A stretch of 64,000 nucleotides of DNA from Nocardiopsis metallicus (GTDB lineage: Bacteria; Actinomycetota; Actinomycetes; Streptosporangiales; Streptosporangiaceae), in assembly GCF_014201115.1 (NCBI RefSeq), contig NZ_JACHDO010000001.1:2418001-2482000 (forward strand), written 5' to 3'. The translations under genes and the position numbers were made by a program. Shown one piece after another: positions 62,450 through 64,000 of the stretch; within the stretch, counting starts at the first letter, position 1; every line of letters begins with the position of its first letter. The notes below the pieces were generated by a model, which was given only the letters and a program-made list of their open reading frames with translations, was not told the origin of the DNA and ran no database searches.

Positions 62450-63882
62450 GCGCCACGTTCCTGGGCCTTCCGCCCTTTCCCGAGGCCGCCCGCGCGGCGG
62501 TCGGCGACTCCCGCACCCGGCAGAACCTGCACAAGGCCACCCGCACCATCCGCGGCAAACGCGACGCGGTCGTCGGTGAACTGGGCGAGGACTGGCAGCG
62601 GCTACGTTCGGAGGGCGAGCGGGTCAAGACGCACACCCTGCGCCACCTGGACCACTATCTGGAGCAGCTGGAGGAGTCGGTCCAGCGGGCGGGGGGCACC
62701 GTCCACTGGGCGGCCGACGCCGCCGAGGCCAACGCGATCGTCACCCGCCTGGTGCACGAGACCGGCGAGCGCGAGGTGGTCAAGGTCAAGTCGATGGCCA
62801 CCCAGGAGATCGAGCTGAACAACGCGCTGGAAGCGGCCGGGATCACCGCCTACGAGACCGACCTGGCCGAGCTGATCGTGCAGCTGGGCGAGGATCTGCC
62901 CTCCCACATCCTGGTGCCCGCCATCCACCTGGGACGCGCGCAGATCAGGGAGGTCTTCCTGAGGCAGATGGCCGAGTGGGGGGTGCCCGCCCCGCCCGGG
63001 CTCACCGACGACCCCAGGGCACTGGCCGAGGCCGCCCGCGTCCACCTGCGCGAACTGTTCCTGCGCGCCAAGGTGGCGGTCTCGGGCGCCAACTTCGCGG
63101 TGGCCGACTCCGGGACGCTGGTGGTGCTGGAGTCCGAGGGCAACGGACGCATGTGCCTGACCCTGCCCGAAACGCTGATCTCGGTGGTGGGCATCGAGAA
63201 GATCGTGCCCGCGTGGTCCGACCTCGAGGTGTTCATGCAGCTACTGCCCCGCTCCTCCACGGGCGAGCGGATGAACCCCTACACCTCCACCTGGACCGGG
63301 GTGACCCCGGGCGACGGCCCGCAGAACTTCCACCTGGTGCTGCTCGACAACGGGCGCACCGACGTGCTCGCCGACACCGTGGGACGCCAGGCGCTGCGCT
63401 GCATCCGCTGCTCGGCCTGCCTGAACATCTGCCCGGTCTACGAGCGCACCGGCGGCCACGCCTACGGTTCGGTCTACCCGGGTCCGATCGGCGCGATCCT
63501 CACCCCGCAGCTCCAGGGGATGTCCTCGGAGACGGACAAGGCGCTGCCGTACGCGTCCTCGCTCTGCGGGGCCTGCTACGACGTCTGCCCGGTGGCCATC
63601 GACATCCCCGAGGTCCTGGTGCACCTGCGCGAGCAGGTGGCACGGGGTCCGGGGCACACGGGCGAGAAGGCCGTGATGGCCGGGGCCGACGCGGTGTTCG
63701 GCTCGGCCAGGGCACTGGACGCGGTGCAGCGCGCGGCCGGAGCGGTGGGCGGGAACCTGCCGCGGCACCTGCCGGGCATGGCCGGGAAGTGGACGGACAC
63801 CCGAGACCTCCCGGACGTGCCCGGGCAGTCGTTCCGGCAGTGGTGGAACAAGCGCGACCAGCGGGAGGGGGAAGGGCGTTGA
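62446..63882 (+). CDS. lutB: Lactate utilisation protein B, iron-sulfur protein
   Basis: 478 residues from ATG 62446. The N-terminal LUD domain includes VVKVKSMATQEIELNNALEA and VAVSGANFAVADSGTLVVLE. Two 4Fe-4S clusters follow: CIRCSACLNICPVYERTGG and SLCGACYDVCPVAIDIPEV. It carries electrons in LutABC-dependent L-lactate oxidation. Coupled to lutA upstream and to lutC downstream (TTGA overlap at 63879-63882). Confidence 0.95.
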   Translation: MSATFLGLPPFPEAARAAVGDSRTRQNLHKATRTIRGKRDAVVGELGEDWQRLRSEGERVKTHTLRHLDHYLEQLEESVQRAGGTVHWAADAAEANAIVTRLVHETGEREVVKVKSMATQEIELNNALEAAGITAYETDLAELIVQLGEDLPSHILVPAIHLGRAQIREVFLRQMAEWGVPAPPGLTDDPRALAEAARVHLRELFLRAKVAVSGANFAVADSGTLVVLESEGNGRMCLTLPETLISVVGIEKIVPAWSDLEVFMQLLPRSSTGERMNPYTSTWTGVTPGDGPQNFHLVLLDNGRTDVLADTVGRQALRCIRCSACLNICPVYERTGGHAYGSVYPGPIGAILTPQLQGMSSETDKALPYASSLCGACYDVCPVAIDIPEVLVHLREQVARGPGHTGEKAVMAGADAVFGSARALDAVQRAAGAVGGNLPRHLPGMAGKWTDTRDLPDVPGQSFRQWWNKRDQREGEGR

Positions 63883-64000
63883 GCGGAGTGAACAAGGTCG
63901 GCGCGGGCGGATCACGGGAAAGGGTGCTGGCCCGGGTGCGGGAGGCGCTGGCGGACGTGCCCGCCGACGAACCGGTGGAGCGCGCGCTGGAGCGCGACTA
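63879..64000 (+). CDS. lutC: Lactate utilisation protein C, N-terminus (cut by window edge)
   Basis: TTG 63879 overlaps the lutB stop; GTG 63888 is an alternative. About 40 residues are visible, including SRERVLARVREALADVPAD, the usual LutC/YkgG N-terminal helix. Position in the operon supports the call; the LUD domain lies outside the window. Confidence 0.8.
   Translation, partial: MSGVNKVGAGGSRERVLARVREALADVPADEPVERALERD

Noticed and set aside
61600..63882. A 760-residue reading frame continuous with lutB
   Set aside because: The upstream part is a shadow of lutA in another frame; LutB begins at the ATGA overlap at 62446.

Overview
The window is high-GC actinobacterial chromosome, most like a Nocardiopsis or a related filamentous actinomycete. 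That rests on codon bias, frequent GTG starts, a menaquinone pathway, a HrdB/SigA-type principal sigma factor, DtxR/IdeR-type iron boxes and actinomycete IS and integrative-element remains. The genus is inference. No rRNA, convincing tRNA or CRISPR array was seen.

1-10.6 kb: end of a coiled-coil gene, a FUSC-type membrane protein, a cyclase-family protein lacking its usual metal ligands, a PlsC acyltransferase, ferredoxin-NADP reductase fprA behind an iron box, and a class B penicillin-binding protein with a repetitive Pro-rich cytoplasmic tail. A complete IS3-family element sits in the loop of what was that gene's terminator hairpin. 10.6-14.5 kb: DUF3040 protein and a modE-like/modA/modB/modC molybdate operon. 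14.6-22 kb: glycosyl-hydrolase-like lipoprotein, menF, a GNAT gene with a complete IS701-family element inserted exactly at its stop codon, a dispersed palindromic repeat and PhoX. 22-28.9 kb: a relic of a siderophore ABC ATPase, a secreted GDPD phosphodiesterase, a divergent iron-siderophore importer around a second iron box, and a Uma2 protein. 28.9-34.2 kb: menD, menC, menB (minus) and menE (plus), completing isochorismate to DHNA-CoA with menF. 34.2-39.8 kb: principal sigma factor, small membrane proteins and regulators.

39.8-56.6 kb: a peptide ABC transporter split in two. dppDF and dppB lie left; the solute-binding protein and dppC lie right. Between them are a 786-residue protein of unknown function, an IS481 fragment and an approximately 8-kb degenerate integrative element (45807-53773). 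The element duplicates the 3' end of the binding-protein gene as attL/attR, has arm-type repeats at both ends and keeps only the C-terminal part of a tyrosine integrase. It carries an HD hydrolase, an XRE regulator and a three-gene unit: a 52-residue peptide, an asparagine-synthetase-like cyclase without the N-terminal Cys, and a GNAT acetyltransferase. This resembles an albusnodin-type acetylated lasso-peptide locus, but no leader peptidase is visible. It is the most interesting system in the window.

57-64 kb: secreted SH3-like protein, pgi, a NaChBac-like channel with Asp at the selectivity-filter Glu position, an acidic small protein, and a lactate-utilisation locus (FadR-type regulator, palindromic operator, lutA, lutB, start of lutC).
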